Below, in pieces: positions 24,687 through 37,517 of a DNA stretch of 64,000 bases. The first letter of the stretch is position 1; every line of letters begins with the position of its first letter. Location of the stretch: NCBI GenBank assembly GCA_025716855.1, contig JAIXMQ010000004.1:434001-498000 (forward strand), written 5' to 3'. Position numbers and translations under genes: made by a program. The stretch is from Pilaira anomala. Lineage: Eukaryota > Mucoromycota > Mucoromycetes > Mucorales > Mucoraceae. The notes beneath the pieces were generated by a model. It was not told where the DNA came from. It searched no databases and was given only the letters and a program-made list of their open reading frames with translations.

Positions 24687-25661
24687 TTATTTAGCCCATA
24701 CTGTACTTAGTCCAATAACTAAACCGATCAATAGCAAGCTAACTAAACTCATTAAAAAATTCAAAATTGGAAAGATTTCTCGATTCTTTGGTACAGTTCT
24801 ATCATTGTAATTCTTTTTTTCTCGCATGTATTGCCAAGCACCAATCCACCATAATGGGAAAATTAAAAATCCAAACAAAAAGAAATAAATTGCTTTTTCA
24901 TTTGCTGGTATTCTTTGTTTTTCTGGAAAATGATCAAGGATAGGTACTAAATCCATTGTGATTGACGTTGAATCGGGTCTGGATGTAGATGATGAGGATG
25001 AGGATGGGTAAATGATACTACTATTTCTTAATGCATTATTAGCTCTTGTTTTATTATTCGATTCTAATACTTTAGCAGGTAAATCAAGTTGTGGGTTTGT
25101 TGTTGTTGCGATAGTTACTTTTTTCTTTTCTGGTGGTTTGACTACTGTTACTGCTGCTGTTGTCGCTTTTGTTTCAGGTAAAATTGTCGTGACGGGTGTT
25201 GCTTTCAGCACTGCTGTTTCTGCTGGCTCTTCTTCATTCGCTCTTTCTTTTCCTTTATAGGATCTAATTGATTCCCACGTCTTGTCAAAAGATTTTTTAT
25301 TATTTTCTTGATCCGTAGTATTCTCCGGTAATACGGGGCTGCTCTTATCAGTTAGCGTCGATATAAGGTTAGCTAAAGTATTGCGTTTGTTTTTTGATGA
25401 TGATGCTTGGAGCGTGGTTGACCACCTTCTTGTAATTTCAGTAGTTGTTGTAGAGTTTTCAGGTAGATTCGAGTGCTTCTGTTTATCCCGCGAGTGCATT
25501 GGAAAAGTATTGCTTCTGTTAAGACTGTTTATTTTACTGCTGCTATCTTCTTGAAATAATAATAGGAAATCATCACAGGTACCTGTATTATAAGTATAAT
25601 AATATTTAAGGATTGAACTAGAAGAGCTATTAGAACTATCAATTGTATTTCTACGTTTCAT
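24687..25661 (-). CDS. Ser/Thr-rich protein with two C-terminal membrane spans
   Basis: Single-exon frame of 324 residues. The first about 240 residues are Ser/Thr/Asn/Lys-rich and probably disordered. The end has two hydrophobic segments, AIYFFLFGFLIFPLWWIGAW and ILNFLMSLVSLLLIGLVIGL, separated by a charged loop (REKKNYNDRTVPKNRE). This layout, with a long soluble N-tail anchored by a C-terminal hairpin including a PLWWIGA motif, is known from uncharacterised Ser-rich fungal membrane proteins. Function unknown. The start was taken at the first ATG in frame. It lies between HMG-CoA lyase and NRDE2, all on the reverse strand, with about 140 bp on either side. Confidence 0.7.
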   Translation of the reverse strand: MKRRNTIDSSNSSSSSILKYYYTYNTGTCDDFLLLFQEDSSSKINSLNRSNTFPMHSRDKQKHSNLPENSTTTTEITRRWSTTLQASSSKNKRNTLANLISTLTDKSSPVLPENTTDQENNKKSFDKTWESIRSYKGKERANEEEPAETAVLKATPVTTILPETKATTAAVTVVKPPEKKKVTIATTTNPQLDLPAKVLESNNKTRANNALRNSSIIYPSSSSSSTSRPDSTSITMDLVPILDHFPEKQRIPANEKAIYFFLFGFLIFPLWWIGAWQYMREKKNYNDRTVPKNREIFPILNFLMSLVSLLLIGLVIGLSTVWAK

Positions 25662-25804
25662 ATGTCGAATTTACAATAAACTAAGAAAAAGAAAAAGAGA
25701 GAAGATGATGTGTAAAAAAAAAAAAAGTTTATTATACGTTTTCGTCCCCTTCTTTTTATATTTAAATTAGATAATGATCCATAAGTAAGATTTTTTTTTT
25801 TTGT

Positions 25805-28800
25805 TTATGACAACAAATCGTCTTCAATAGGATGTCTAAGTCTAATCTCTTTTTCCATCATTAAGCTGACAAGTTCATTTATCTCTCGTTTGTTCATTGT
25901 TTTTTCAAAAGATTTAATTCCAGTCAGATATAATTCTAAAGATAATTTTTATGAGCATGGTTTGACATTATAATGAAGTAAAAAAAAAAAAATGCTATTG
26001 TTACCTTTAGACCAAGGACATTCACGAATCGATCTATAATACAAAGCACGGGCTCTTTCTATATTTCCTTGATCTATTTCAAATTGAATATAATACTTCC
26101 ACAAGATAATAGATGATTTTGTTCTAGAAAAAAAGAACATTAAAATTAACCTTCTTTTTCTGATTTTTTTTTTCTTTATTACCTTGTATCAGTTATCGAT
26201 CTTTCAAAGAAATCTCTTACAGAATTGATTTGAAATGGTTTATATCTATGCAACTCACTATAAATAGCAGATAACCACAAAACAACATTTGACTCTCTAT
26301 AAAAAAAACAAATATTTAATTAGTAAAATATATATATACAATTTAAAAATTAATATCTCACTTTACCGAAGCGATTTATTTAACAAATCATGTACTCTGT
26401 TATAAATCTTTGTCTTTGATTCATTCCAAATATAAAAGGAAAGGAAAATAGTATTATTTGGGAACAAATTTAGTGCACGTTCCATAGCTTCACGTAGAAT
26501 ACTAGGTTTATATCCTCCTGAATCATGACTGATCGAATGTCGATAGAGTAACGCTGCATACTCGATCCAAACGATTTCTGATTCATATCCTCTCTCAGCT
26601 TGACGACTTTGAATGTAGCCTAACGTATGCTCATAAATCGAACATACACTTTCTAAGCCGCTTGATAAATATTCAAATAATCCACAACATCCAATTAGAT
26701 TAAACGCTACTTTTCTTTCTATGCTCGATTCGGATAAAATAGACACCTGTGCTAATCGTTGGGAGAAATACTATTATTTTTGGCATATTAGTATATAAAT
26801 ATATATAAAAGTAAGTCCTCCTTACTTCTCTGGTTCTTAATATTAAAGGCGTTGTAGGTGACGGCATACTTTCCTCTATTACATAAAGACTTAATACATC
26901 AAATGTTTGTTGTTAATATTATGATTTAATTACCGTATGGCCTATTATCTGACATGGAAACAAGTATCTTTAATGCTTCATTTGGTCTATTGTTTTCCAT
27001 TTCCAACTTGGCAAACATAAAGTATAATAAAGGTGCAATAATTTGATCTGATTCTGGAAAACTGTGATACATGGAAAGTGCAGTCAAATAAACTTTACGA
27101 GCCTAAAAAATGTATGAAATTTTAGGTAAAACTAATAAAGAAAAAACTATCGGTTATCTTACTTCATCTATTCGATCATGACTTTTTTCCATTTGAGCAT
27201 AGGCGTTCCAAAGGGTCAAACTAGTACGCTGATCTTTTAACAAATTCTTTGCTAATCGACGACCCCTAAAAAAAAGATAAACTGACATCAATTTCTCAAT
27301 TTAAAAATAATAATAATAATAATAAGCTTACAATTTATATCCACAACTTGATTCAAATGCTAGATAACATATATTTAAATGTTCTGATTGTTCTACTGAT
27401 AATAATTGCTGAAACACATTTCTAATAAAGAGACATATATTAGTATGATCCTAACTTAAAAAACACCCTTTTTTTCTTTGTTACCTTGTGAATCGTTCAT
27501 CAATCATATTTGGGATAAATTCTTTTCCAGACGTTTTGAACCATGTACCTGATTTAGCAAATAATTCAGATATTCCAACTGGATAAGAATTTGGTATATA
27601 ATAAGGATTTTTGATTTCAACCGTTTGTTCTGGATTCATGGCTATACCAGAAACGTACCAAACAAGATGCTTTGTCATATTCTCCTCCTTTGCTGGCCAG
27701 AAATGATTTAAAACTAAATCATTATGTGTAAAAGTATCTGTAAAGAAATGTGTATTCGTTCCAATTTCGGGTGGTGTATAAGGTAGTCCTAAGAACACAA
27801 AAATACTGTAAATTAAATTGTACCGAGACCCAATTGTTGTCGTATTAAATAAGAATGGTTTGATGTCATCTGAAAGTATGATACGATAAGGGTCTTCATC
27901 TACATAATCATCGTCTACTTGAATCATTCGAAGCGGTAAACGATCTTTTTCTTCACTGACAGTTTCGATATCATACCATTCCTTTAATGACATGATTTCA
28001 TCTTCATCGTTCTCATCCTTTACTTTCTTTTCAAATACTGGTTCAGCTATAGCATCTCCATTACTATTTGCACGAAAGAACTCGTGCCAGCCAAGTGCTC
28101 CTTCTTCACCAAATCGAAATATTTCACTATCCCAAAAATCAGCAAATGCATTCACTTTATCCTCAAATCGAGTGGAAGTCATATTAAATAATTGAGGTTG
28201 AAATAAATTAAATTCGACTAGCGCTTGGATCAATGCAAAGGCTCTTTCTTGATATCCACACTGTTTCATAAATAAGCAAGCTCTTAACAAAATATATACC
28301 ATCAATGACTCGATATCCTCTCTACTTTCTTCATCTTTACTTTTGTTGACTTGTCTGCCTAATGTAGATAATGCATCTTCAAATACTTGAACACATTGTG
28401 TAAAAGAGAAACTAGCGAAATTTGTTTGACGTAAATTGATATACTCTGACCAAAGCTTGATTGAATCTGGATGTTGTTTCAGCATGGCGTCCCATTCTCT
28501 CAGGAGTTTTAGTGTCTCCCAAGTCTCTGCCCCACAAGTAAGATAAGCAAGAATTAAATCTTGATCCCTGGGATTATACTCTAGTGCCTTTTCAAATATG
28601 CTTAACTTCACTTCATTTAAACTAGCTTTATTGGTTTTCTTGGCGGCAGGATCTAATCCAGTAGCTGCCTCATCTTGGAAACGAATAAATTCTAGCCAAA
28701 GTTGTGCATTCTCTGGCTCCTTGTCTAATCGTTTATTATATTCAATGGTTTGTCGTCTAATTTGATCGTTAAAACTCTCGCCCTCTTCCTCCTCCGATTC

Positions 28801-30013
28801 TTGACCGTTCTCATCTTCTCTTCTCTTTACTTTATTTCCTTCCAGAGATCGATAATCCACACCACTCGATACATAAAATTCGTCGTTTTCCGTTTGAGCT
28901 TTGGATTTATTATCGTCAAGTTGAATATATTCATTATTTACTACGAATGGATCTGGAACTTTGGTATTTTTATTCGGCTTGATATGAATTCTATATTTTT
29001 TTTTAAAAACAAGAAAAATAAATTTTCCAAAAAAATAATCCAACAAACACTCTTTTTATAGCTTTACCTTTTTAATGACTTGTCTGACTCCTTCCATGCA
29101 TAATCAGAGTCTGTATAACGAGATGTTTTCTGTTATAGATATCAATTACCATGAGTCTCTTTTAATTCTCTCTTTTATTTTTTTCTTTTTTTTTTTTTTT
29201 TTTACCTTTCTAGTTTTGTCTGTAAGAACGATTGTACCTGCCTTGGATGTTGATTTATCAATTCGTAAATTATCTGGTAATCCTAAAATTTTTCCTCCTC
29301 CGTATCTTCTATATTCAGGCACTGTATATGAGTGGTTTCCACCATATTTTATATTACTCGAATCTCCTCTTTTATCCATCACAAATGAGAGTCCCGTACT
29401 TAATGTTCCTCTATATCAATAAAAAAGAAAAAAAAATAATTATTTACTTTTGTTTATCTTCAAAATAATAAAGACGTACGTATGAACCATTTCAGGTGAA
29501 GGTGTTCTTTTGCGTTTGGACGATCTCTATAAACATTGTCAATCCTTACTTCTATGACTCATAAACTCAAAACCTTACCTCTGAGCGAGAAGATTTTTCA
29601 TGTGACCGACGACGATGACGACGAGGTGAGCGTGATCTACGACGATGAGGTGATCGAGAGCGGTGGCGACTACGAGGCGATCGAGAACGGCGTCGGTTAC
29701 GAGGTGAACGAGAACGATGGCGATAAGATTCATCACGATCGCGATGCAATACTTTATCTCGTGATTTTCTTTCGTCATTATCTACAACATGGTCAGCGCT
29801 ATGTACTGGGAGATTATCGTGTAAAGTTTTACCTTTACTAGTTGAAAAGTCGGGTGCGCTAGAGAACGAAGGAATAGGTATAGCAGCTTTCAAATCTGGT
29901 GCAGAACTGAAAGATGGTGCTTTCATTAAAGCCTGTAGAACATATATTTTAGTAAAATAAAAATTCGCAGGGATTCAGAGTGGCACACATACCTTGTCAT
30001 TGTAAGGATTCAT
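25805..30013 (-). CDS. NRDE2: NRDE2 homologue (nuclear RNA surveillance/RNAi factor)
   Basis: Fourteen exons giving 1124 residues: 29993-30013, 29579-29932, 29480-29526, 29206-29410, 29068-29129, 27485-28990, 27332-27421, 27163-27265, 26934-27102, 26826-26875, 26367-26770, 26183-26296, 26005-26123 and 25805-25935. An Arg/Ser-dipeptide-rich segment (about residues 75-125: RHRSRSPRNRRRSRSPRS) precedes the NRDE-2 core. The core starts with IRRQTIEYNKRLDKEP followed by LWLEFIRFQ, and is built of HAT/TPR-like helical pairs to the end (LWNAYAQMEKSH, IWNESKTKIYNR). The C-terminus REINELVSLMMEKEIRLRHP is typical of the family. NRDE-2/Nrl1 acts with the helicase Mtl1/MTR4 in nuclear RNA decay and co-transcriptional silencing. 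It is distinguished from Clf1/Crooked-neck by the RS head and the NRDE-2 signature. The first exon encodes only seven residues. Confidence 0.9.
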
Positions 30014-30056
30014 ATTAAAGAAAGAAGTTATATTGTGAAAAGTAGCAATACGCTCG

Positions 30057-30087
<31 letters not shown>

Positions 30088-30599
30088 TTTTGTTAAGGGA
30101 GACGATTTGATTGGATCTTGATTTTCTTGTCAAAGTAAAGTCCATCTATCTCAACTTTTTTATTACACATATTATTTTCATACAATGCATAATTTAAAAA
30201 CGCATTTTTCTGTATATTTAAATTTATAATCTTATATGTAAAAAGTACACATGCTCTAACAGAAACTGTAGTGAATAACGATCATTATTATTATTTTATT
30301 TTGATTTTTACATTTTACTCTACTAAACACCTATAGTCTAAAGTCTCAAGATATATCCATATTTCTGCTTTTTGAAAAAATCTAAAGTGGCCGACGAAAA
30401 TCAAAAAAGAATAGCTGCATTTTAATTGGCTTAACAAGCCTATGTTACTACATTATGGTAAAAATTTAGCATGAAATGTCTTTCGCTACATTGCTTCATT
30501 AAAAAGTAAACTCATAACATATTTATTTGCTAAATAATTTTTGCTCATATTAATATATATCAATGATAGTATTTTCTTTTTAAAAAAAACAAATTACGG

Positions 30600-31104
30600 C
30601 TTGAATTTTAAAAAAAAATATATATACTTTTAAAGCATGTAATATTGTCCAATCAAATTTCGTATGTTTTATATACCGCTTACATCATCATCAATAATCC
30701 CACTGAACTTTACGTTTTTATCGTAATGAATAGTTGGGATCTGGGGCTATCTTGTAACTCACGTAATACCTGAATGTTGCGATACTGTGCTTCGGCGGGA
30801 ACATGAGCATTAAGCTTGTGGGGTACTTGAATGTCTCGGTATTGTACTTCGGCGCGAGCGATCAAGGGATACCTGAATGTTGCGTTTTCCTCTACTGGGT
30901 CTTCGTACTTCAGCGCGAACTTGATAGAGTTTCAAGTTTGGGATCTGGGGGTTGGGAATAAATGGTCTCCACCTTCTCGTGGTTATTCTTGTAAGTAGAA
31001 GCTTGTTGCTTTGAAACGAAGAGAGATCCCTAGGAAACATTGTTATATCGTAGTAGGTTACTGAAATAATAAAATAATTTATTCAATGGATGTTGCTCTG
31101 ATAC
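30600..31104 (-). mobile_element. internal remnant of an LTR retroelement
   Basis: Adjacent to the LTR and read on the reverse strand. Directly next to the LTR end is a tract reading TATCAGAGCA (within 31093-31104), which resembles the initiator-Met primer binding site used by copia-class elements. A short open frame from ATG at 31040 runs to 30810. It and its neighbouring frames contain repeated units of the pattern RAEVQYRDIQV / PAEAQYRNIQV, i.e. an internal tandem repeat interrupted by a frameshift. No protease, integrase or reverse transcriptase was found, so the element is truncated. The left limit is approximate. Confidence 0.5.
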
Positions 31105-31444
31105 TGTTGGTGAAAAAAGAAGGCAAAAAAGACCAGCAAACCAGCAAGACCACAGAGACAATCGGTTGAACACCAATACCTGTTTTACCACAAACTGGTA
31201 TTAGAGAAAGGAATGGAAAAAAAGAAAACAATAAAAAATCTTACTGTCGTTTCTGTTGTGATCGAGATATATAGACGTATAGATCTAGATTTACAATAAA
31301 ACTTAATTTTAACAATAGACTAATTCCCAGTATATTTCTATGATCGGATATACATCAAACCAATAACAGTTGTTTGATAACATCCTGAATCGAATGATTA
31401 TAATTTATAATTACAATTTCATGGAACAACCCTTATGTAGAACA
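31105..31444 (-). repeat. LTR (TG...CA ends) of a truncated retroelement
   Basis: 340-bp segment beginning TGTTGGTG and ending GTAGAACA on the + strand, so it has the standard TG...CA termini with short inverted ends (TGTT/AACA). It directly abuts the primer-binding-like site, which fixes the orientation as reverse strand. No second LTR copy is visible in the window. A possible family of solo copies elsewhere could be used to confirm the boundaries. Confidence 0.55.
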
Positions 31445-31519
31445 TCCCTCTTGAAGTGACACTTATTTTGATAAATGTATTTAGCTATTTCATACTCATC
31501 TAATCTACAAGCCGTTACT

Positions 31520-31571
31520 GAAAAGTATATAAGAAGGTCAATTTTGAAAAGTATATAAGAAGGTCAATTTT
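31520..31571. repeat. 26-bp perfect tandem duplication
   Basis: Two adjacent identical 26-bp copies starting GAAAAGTATATAAGAAGG (31520-31545 and 31546-31571), about 75 bp outside the LTR end. Probably a replication or repair duplication. Confidence 0.9.
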
Positions 31572-32292
31572 AATATTTAAATAAAAATCAATTTACTTTT
31601 GCGTCTGATTACTTTCTAGTTTTTATTACACATTTTTATTTTATTTTTTTATATCTTGTCTACTCACATAGCCCAGATATCATAGTTTCTTTTGTTTCTT
31701 TTTGTTTTTGTTTTTGCTGTTGTAGTAATTGTGACAGTAGGATGGCATAAATAAAGAAAGGAATAGGGTATAAGGACAGAACGGCATTGACTATAAGGAT
31801 GGAAAGGATATTTAAGGATTGGTAGAGACTGTAGAAAGGTTTAATGATAGGAGAGCATAAGACATGATTATAAAAAAAAAGAGAAAGTAATCCCACAAAG
31901 TCACTCTTCTTACATAAGAGTACTGTTGCAGTTATGTTTACACACTCATCACTTGATATATATCCTCTTTTTATAAACATATAAAGAACTTCTGTTTTTT
32001 TTTTATTACAAAGATAATTATATTTTATCAAAAATAACGTTGCAAAAAAAAAAAATAAAAAAAAAATAATGCGCCATTGAAAATGAAATGGTACTATATC
32101 AGGTGAATTGGATCTTACATAAGATATGAAGATCAAATTAAAAAATTCAACTATTTCATCTATTTGTAAAGTTGCTTCAAAAACATATACCGTTTGGCAT
32201 GAAAACTTAAAACTATCATACATACAAGGAACGACACAACCTCAACAGCAAATAAACATCTCACGAAATTCGAGGAAAAAATGGCAAAAAGA

Positions 32293-32365
32293 TGCTCCCT
32301 GCCAGGATCGAACTGGCGACCTTCAGATTATGAGACTAACGCTCTACCGACTGAGCCAAGGAAGC
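32293..32365 (-). tRNA. tRNA-Met (CAT), elongator type
   Basis: Reverse strand, 73 nt without intron. Acceptor stem GCTTCCT/AGGGAGC, D arm GCTC...GAGC, anticodon loop CTCATAA with anticodon CAT, variable AGGTC, and T arm GCCAG-TTCGATC-CTGGC with discriminator A. The context GTCTCATAATCTGAAGGTC is shared with eukaryotic elongator methionine tRNAs; the initiator form would have different T-loop features. CCA is not encoded. Confidence 0.95.
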
Positions 32366-34199
32366 TTGTTGACTACAAAACCTAAATTTAATATAAGACA
32401 GTCTGCGCCATATTGTATAAATCACGTGATATTCACATGCAATAACGACTCTTATTGGTTATTCACTTTGTGAAACGATTAATGTAAAGGTATAAATAAA
32501 ACTACATAACTATCAACTTTTCAATTGACCACTTTTTGAAAAACTGATTAATTGCTTTTATGTTTTTTCTTCTATTATTTGCCCATTTTCATTTACACTG
32601 ATATATTTTTTTTCTAACTAGGAAAACATACTCTGGGAGTCGGTTGATTCCGCCGTGAAACTTACCACTCCTATCTTATACTCTAAATCAGTAGATTCTA
32701 CCATGCCCTTTTACTAGACTTCACTTTTTTTTATATATATATATAACTGTTATTAATAATAAACTATTATCAATTATAAGTTATATAAATAGGTCTGATT
32801 TATTGATTTTTTTATTTTGCAATTATGTTTATTATTTTATTGATTTGTATCGCTAGTAAATATCGGGTTCAGCCAAGATGTTAACAAATTGCAGCAAGAA
32901 ATGGTTCTAACGGACAATTATGATAACAAACATCTAGTGTATCCTCTTCATATTTTTTCAGGAGCTTATTAGCACTATCTTCATTATATTCGCAACAAAA
33001 AGCATACAAATCATCGCTTTTTTTTTTCTCTCGCCTTGAAAAAAAAAAACATTTTTGTTCCTTATTTATTCTGATAAATTATACTCGTATAATCACATAA
33101 TAGATGGCATGTCCAAAATTATAACAGAAAAAAATCATGCATCGGAAATGAAGTGTTGTTTTATACCGATATTTTCAAAAGCTATCAGTAAATAATTACA
33201 CAGTTTCCGAGAGTATGTTCATAATAGTATTATGTCATTTCTTTTGGACGTATGGTATTAATCCGGTCGTTCTTACAATTAAAAATCCTCCATGACTGGG
33301 GACTAGAATCATCTAGTAAAATATCATTTGATGTATATGACATAACATGAATAATGTCTTAGCGAATAATTTTATAGGGAGAGTTGCTTAATATTATATG
33401 GTTTCAATAAGAATAGTTTTGAGTTATATATCGTATTATAAAATACAAATTTTAATAAGATGTATAGCATTTTCTTACCTTGATTAAGAGTAAAAAGATA
33501 AAATTGAATGCAAAAAGGAAGAGTGTGCTTCGTTTTTTTGAGCCTGTTTTTCTTCTTATATCTTTAATCTGTTAGTAGAAATCAACTACTTACTGTATAT
33601 GAGAGAAGAAGTATATAACTCATGCAAGGGTTATAAGGCCGATAACATTCATTTTCTATCGTTGGTCTTACATGAAGATGCATTTAAACAAATGCTGAAT
33701 ACATTTAAATGAAAACTGAATTGATTGATGCTTTTAAAACACAGGTTTTTTATTATCTATCTGGTGTCAGAATAATAATTAAGTCGAAGCTAAAATAAAG
33801 AAAAAATTAGAAGTAAAGACCGGAAAAGTATTACAAGTACTTCAACACAATATTGGTGGTTTAGCTAAAACTTTTTATTACAAGCTTTTTTTTTTTTTTC
33901 TGTACGCACATGGATTGCTTGTTGTATTAAATACTAGATGTATACTGGTATACAAGACAGCCGAAGAAGTAACCGAATTAAATGAAAGATTCAACGTATT
34001 ACCTCTTAAGATAACTAGAATAGTTTTGCATTTTAAAATGAGCTCAAATGATACGATTTATGTTTATTATGTTTTTTTTTGTTTTTGAGATCATCGTATT
34101 GATTCGGCATTATTTTCAAAGATATAAAGATGTCTCAATTCTTGCTTTTTTTTTTTTAATAAACTGTACATAAAAATCATAATACAAAAAAAAAAAATA
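32366..34199. other. intergenic, no gene recognised
   Basis: 1.8 kb of AT-rich sequence between the tRNA and the esterase gene. No long frame, splice-linked exons or repeats beyond short poly-T/A tracts were seen. The last 200 bp should include the esterase promoter. Confidence 0.4.
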
Positions 34200-35636
34200 A
34201 TGTCTTCTTTATTATTAGCTAATTTTCCGCCTTTAACTGGACGCTACTCTGTTGGATGTCATGATATCGAGTGGCAAAATCAACAGCCTCTCAACTCCAA
34301 GAACCCACAAGAAGAGTACTGTCGATCTGTACTGATGAGACTATATTACCCAGCAAAAATTAAAAAAGAAGATCATAAAGCAGATTGGATATCACACCCA
34401 GATTATGCAAAAGGTAATATATAATATACGCATCATATTTTATAACATATATATATATATATATAAAAAAAGACTAAAACTTTTTTTTTATATACAGCAT
34501 TATGTGAAATTGCAAAACTACCAGAATTTTTATCAAATTGGCTATCAGGATTAGCCTCTATAAAAAAGACACGATTTTATAAAGATGCACAAGTGCTTGA
34601 AAAAGAATTTCCTGTCATTATTTTTTCGCATGGTTTAGGTGGTAATCGATTGATTTATTCTTCCATTTGTTCAGATCTTGCTAGTCACGGATTTATTGTA
34701 GCAGCCATTGAACATCGTGATGGTTCAGCTAGTTTAGCAAAAGGCTTTGAAGATGAATGGATTAAATATGATAATGTACCACCAGAAGTATGGGGCTTTA
34801 GACATCATCAGTTACGACATCGTGTTTCAGAGACAGAGTTATGTTTGACAGCTCTTGATCGAATTGCGAAAAAAGGGATAGAATCTTCAGTAGGACCCAA
34901 TTTTAAAGGTAAACTTAATATGAAATGCGTTGTAATGGCAGGTCATAGCTTTGGTGGAGCAACCACGGTAAGGTTATTTTCTATGATTATATATATATAT
35001 ATGTATTGATTTTCAATTGTTTATTTACTACTAGATGTTAATGTTGAGTGATAAATTTTGTCGATTTCAATGCGGCTTATTATTTGATCCATGGGCACAA
35101 CCATTAGTGATGATGAAAGAAACGAGTATTCATATGGAAAGACCAGTGATTGCTATATTAAGTGAAGAATTCTCTTTTTGGCCAGATAATTATGAATCAG
35201 TTCAGGAACTGATTGATAACTCCGTTTATTCCAATAAGAGTATATGCTTATCTTTAAATGGAACAGCGCACCAACACCAGTCAGACGTACTGGTAAGTCT
35301 TGTAAAAAAAAAAAAAAGTACAATCATACACATATCTTATATATATATATATACAAATAGTTGGTACTTCGATATTGGACTATATTCGATTTTCGATCTC
35401 CTTTCCAAATTGATCCAGCTCGAGCCATTGATTTGAATGCAGAAGCAGCAATTACATTTATCAATACCATTTTATCTAACCCAATTATACCAACTTCTAA
35501 ATTTACTACTTTGTTAACCACTACCTCATCATCAAAAGCTTCATTGAATGATACTAAAAAGAGGAAAAGGTCAAGAAAATCTTTAAATTTTGATCCAATC
35601 ATGAAACAAACAAAAAAGTCTAAACTTGCCTTATAA
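34200..35636 (+). CDS. platelet-activating-factor acetylhydrolase-like esterase
   Basis: Four exons: 34200-34413, 34498-34967, 35035-35292 and 35361-35636, giving 405 residues. The alpha/beta-hydrolase fold shows the oxyanion-region motif FPVIIFSHGLGGNR near 109, the nucleophile elbow GHSFGG (Ser222), LLFDPW with the presumptive acid Asp246, and GTAHQHQSD with the presumptive base His307. This combination and spacing match the plasma/type II PAF acetylhydrolase family, which removes short or oxidised acyl chains from phospholipids. No signal peptide is present, so a cytosolic location is expected. The tail is Lys/Arg-rich (KKRKRSRKS), possibly a nuclear signal or just a basic tail. Confidence 0.88.
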
Positions 35637-35712
35637 AAAATTTTCCCCCTCTCTCTCTCTCTTTTTTCTTTTTTCTTTCAAATATACATTTTTTTTTTCT
35701 TCTTTTTTATAC

Positions 35713-36891
35713 ATGTCTTTTCCGTTTGTCTTGACATCTTATGAGCCACAAAAGACAACTCTATGGTAAAAACCTTGAAGTTTTATTTTTATATAGATAG
35801 ATTTTAACTAAAACTTTAATAGGATGGGTGAATTAGAACCTTGGATGGACGAACAGTATATTCAACAATTATGGTTCAACCTCAATGAAAAAGTTATGGT
35901 CAAAGTTATTCGAGATAAAATTACAGGGTAAGTATAAAGTACTATATACATTTTTTTTTTTTTTTTTTTTTTTAAAAAAAATAAAAATATAGTATTAGTG
36001 CAGGTTATGCGTTTGTGGACTTTAGTACTGCGGCAAGTGCAAGAATGGTCATGAGTAGATATAACGGTGTCCTCATGTTTAGTCCTCATAAACAATTCAA
36101 ATTGAATTGGGCTTCCGGTGGTGGTCTCATTGATAGAAGGTGAGCTGAATAAATAAATAAATAAATAAATATAAAGTATTTCTAAATTGTGATTTAATAA
36201 TAACAAAAAGTCTTTTTATTATAGAGAGGACAGACAACCAGAATATTCTATATTTGTTGGGGATTTAAGCCCTGAAATTACCGAAATGAACTTGATGTCA
36301 GTATTTCAAAATCGATATATTTCATGTAAATCAGCAAAGATTATGACTGATCCACGTACTGGAATGACTCGCGGTTATGGATTTGTACGATTTACTGAAC
36401 ACATAGATCAACAAAGAGCATTGATTGAAATGCAAGGGTACTTTCTTGGCTCTCGTGCTATTCGAGTTTCTGTTGCAACACCAAAGAATAAATCACCTTT
36501 TTCAACAAATACATCCAACAATTCATCACTTTTGACTTCACCTAATAAATCACCTTTACAATCTCCTTCTTTATTACTTCATCATCTGGATACAACTAAT
36601 ACAACTGTATTTGTGGGTGGATTATCTGCTCCCATTCGTGAAGATGAATTAAGACAATATTTTCAACACTTTGGTGAAATCGTATATGTTAAAATTCCTC
36701 CTGGAAAAGGTTGTGGTTTTGTACAATATGTTTCACGTACTTGTGCTGAATTAGCTATTGAACAAATGAATGGATATCAAATTGGTAATTCTCGTATTCG
36801 TTTATCCTGGGGTAGATCACAAAATGAAAAGGCATCTCATCCACAACTACCATCAACGACAATGACTCAACAAAATACCATGATGAATCAC

Positions 36892-36922
<31 letters not shown>

Positions 36923-37167
36923 TATTACCTTCTTCATTATATCAAGGCTTTTATCCTACTATTTCTTCAGTAGCTCAACCACAACCACAACCACAACTAC
37001 AACCACAGGACTTCATGCAATTGTCTATCCCTTCTTATACTTCCAATTTGAACTTTTTATCCAATGATACCACAACTGATGATAGAATGAGTTCATTGCT
37101 CTTAGATTCAAATAACCAAAAGAATCGTAAAGTCGACTGGAGATTAAATCAAATCTATGCTCAATAA
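35713..37167 (+). CDS. three-RRM RNA-binding protein (Nam8/Ngr1/TIA-1-like)
   Basis: Four exons: 35713-35765, 35823-35927, 35993-36139 and 36225-37167, giving 415 residues. The first exon encodes the N-terminus up to KTTLW and joins to MGELEPWMDE, the classic start of this family; beginning at the later ATG (35824) would lose the first beta strand. RRM1 about 14-100 (AGYAFVDF), RRM2 about 110-190 (IFVGDLSPE, GYGFVRF), RRM3 about 228-300 (VFVGGL, GCGFVQY). The tail is Asn-, Gln- and Pro-rich (AAT and CAA repeats near 36893 and 36978), prone to aggregation. Such proteins regulate pre-mRNA splicing or mRNA stability and can enter stress granules. It starts only about 75 bp after the esterase stop on the same strand. 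Confidence 0.9.
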
Positions 37168-37517
37168 GTCTTTCACTTATTACTTATATTTTACTTGTTA
37201 TACTATATTCTTATTTCTTATTCTTATTATCTTATTATTCATTCCCTCATATGTATTTTCTCTCTCTTTTTTTTTTTTTTTTTACTTACATTTTGTTCTA
37301 TTACGTTCTTATCACTTTTTATTGCTAACTTTAATATATTTCAACATGCTACCTCTTTTTTAAAAATAACGCCATCCATCATCATTTGCTTTAATCAATT
37401 ATGAAATGATTGGTTTTTAAATTGTGACTATTAAAATACTTGCGAATAGCATTTTAGGTATAAACTTCTTTTTTTTTTTTTTTTTTTTTTTTTTTTCTAT
37501 CTTTCATTATATTAAAA

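Noticed and set aside
31660..32223. 187-codon reverse-strand frame, hydrophobic in part
   Set aside because: Mostly Phe/Leu/Ile from T-rich sequence with a poly-Gln/Lys end. No recognisable domain and no supporting splice sites.
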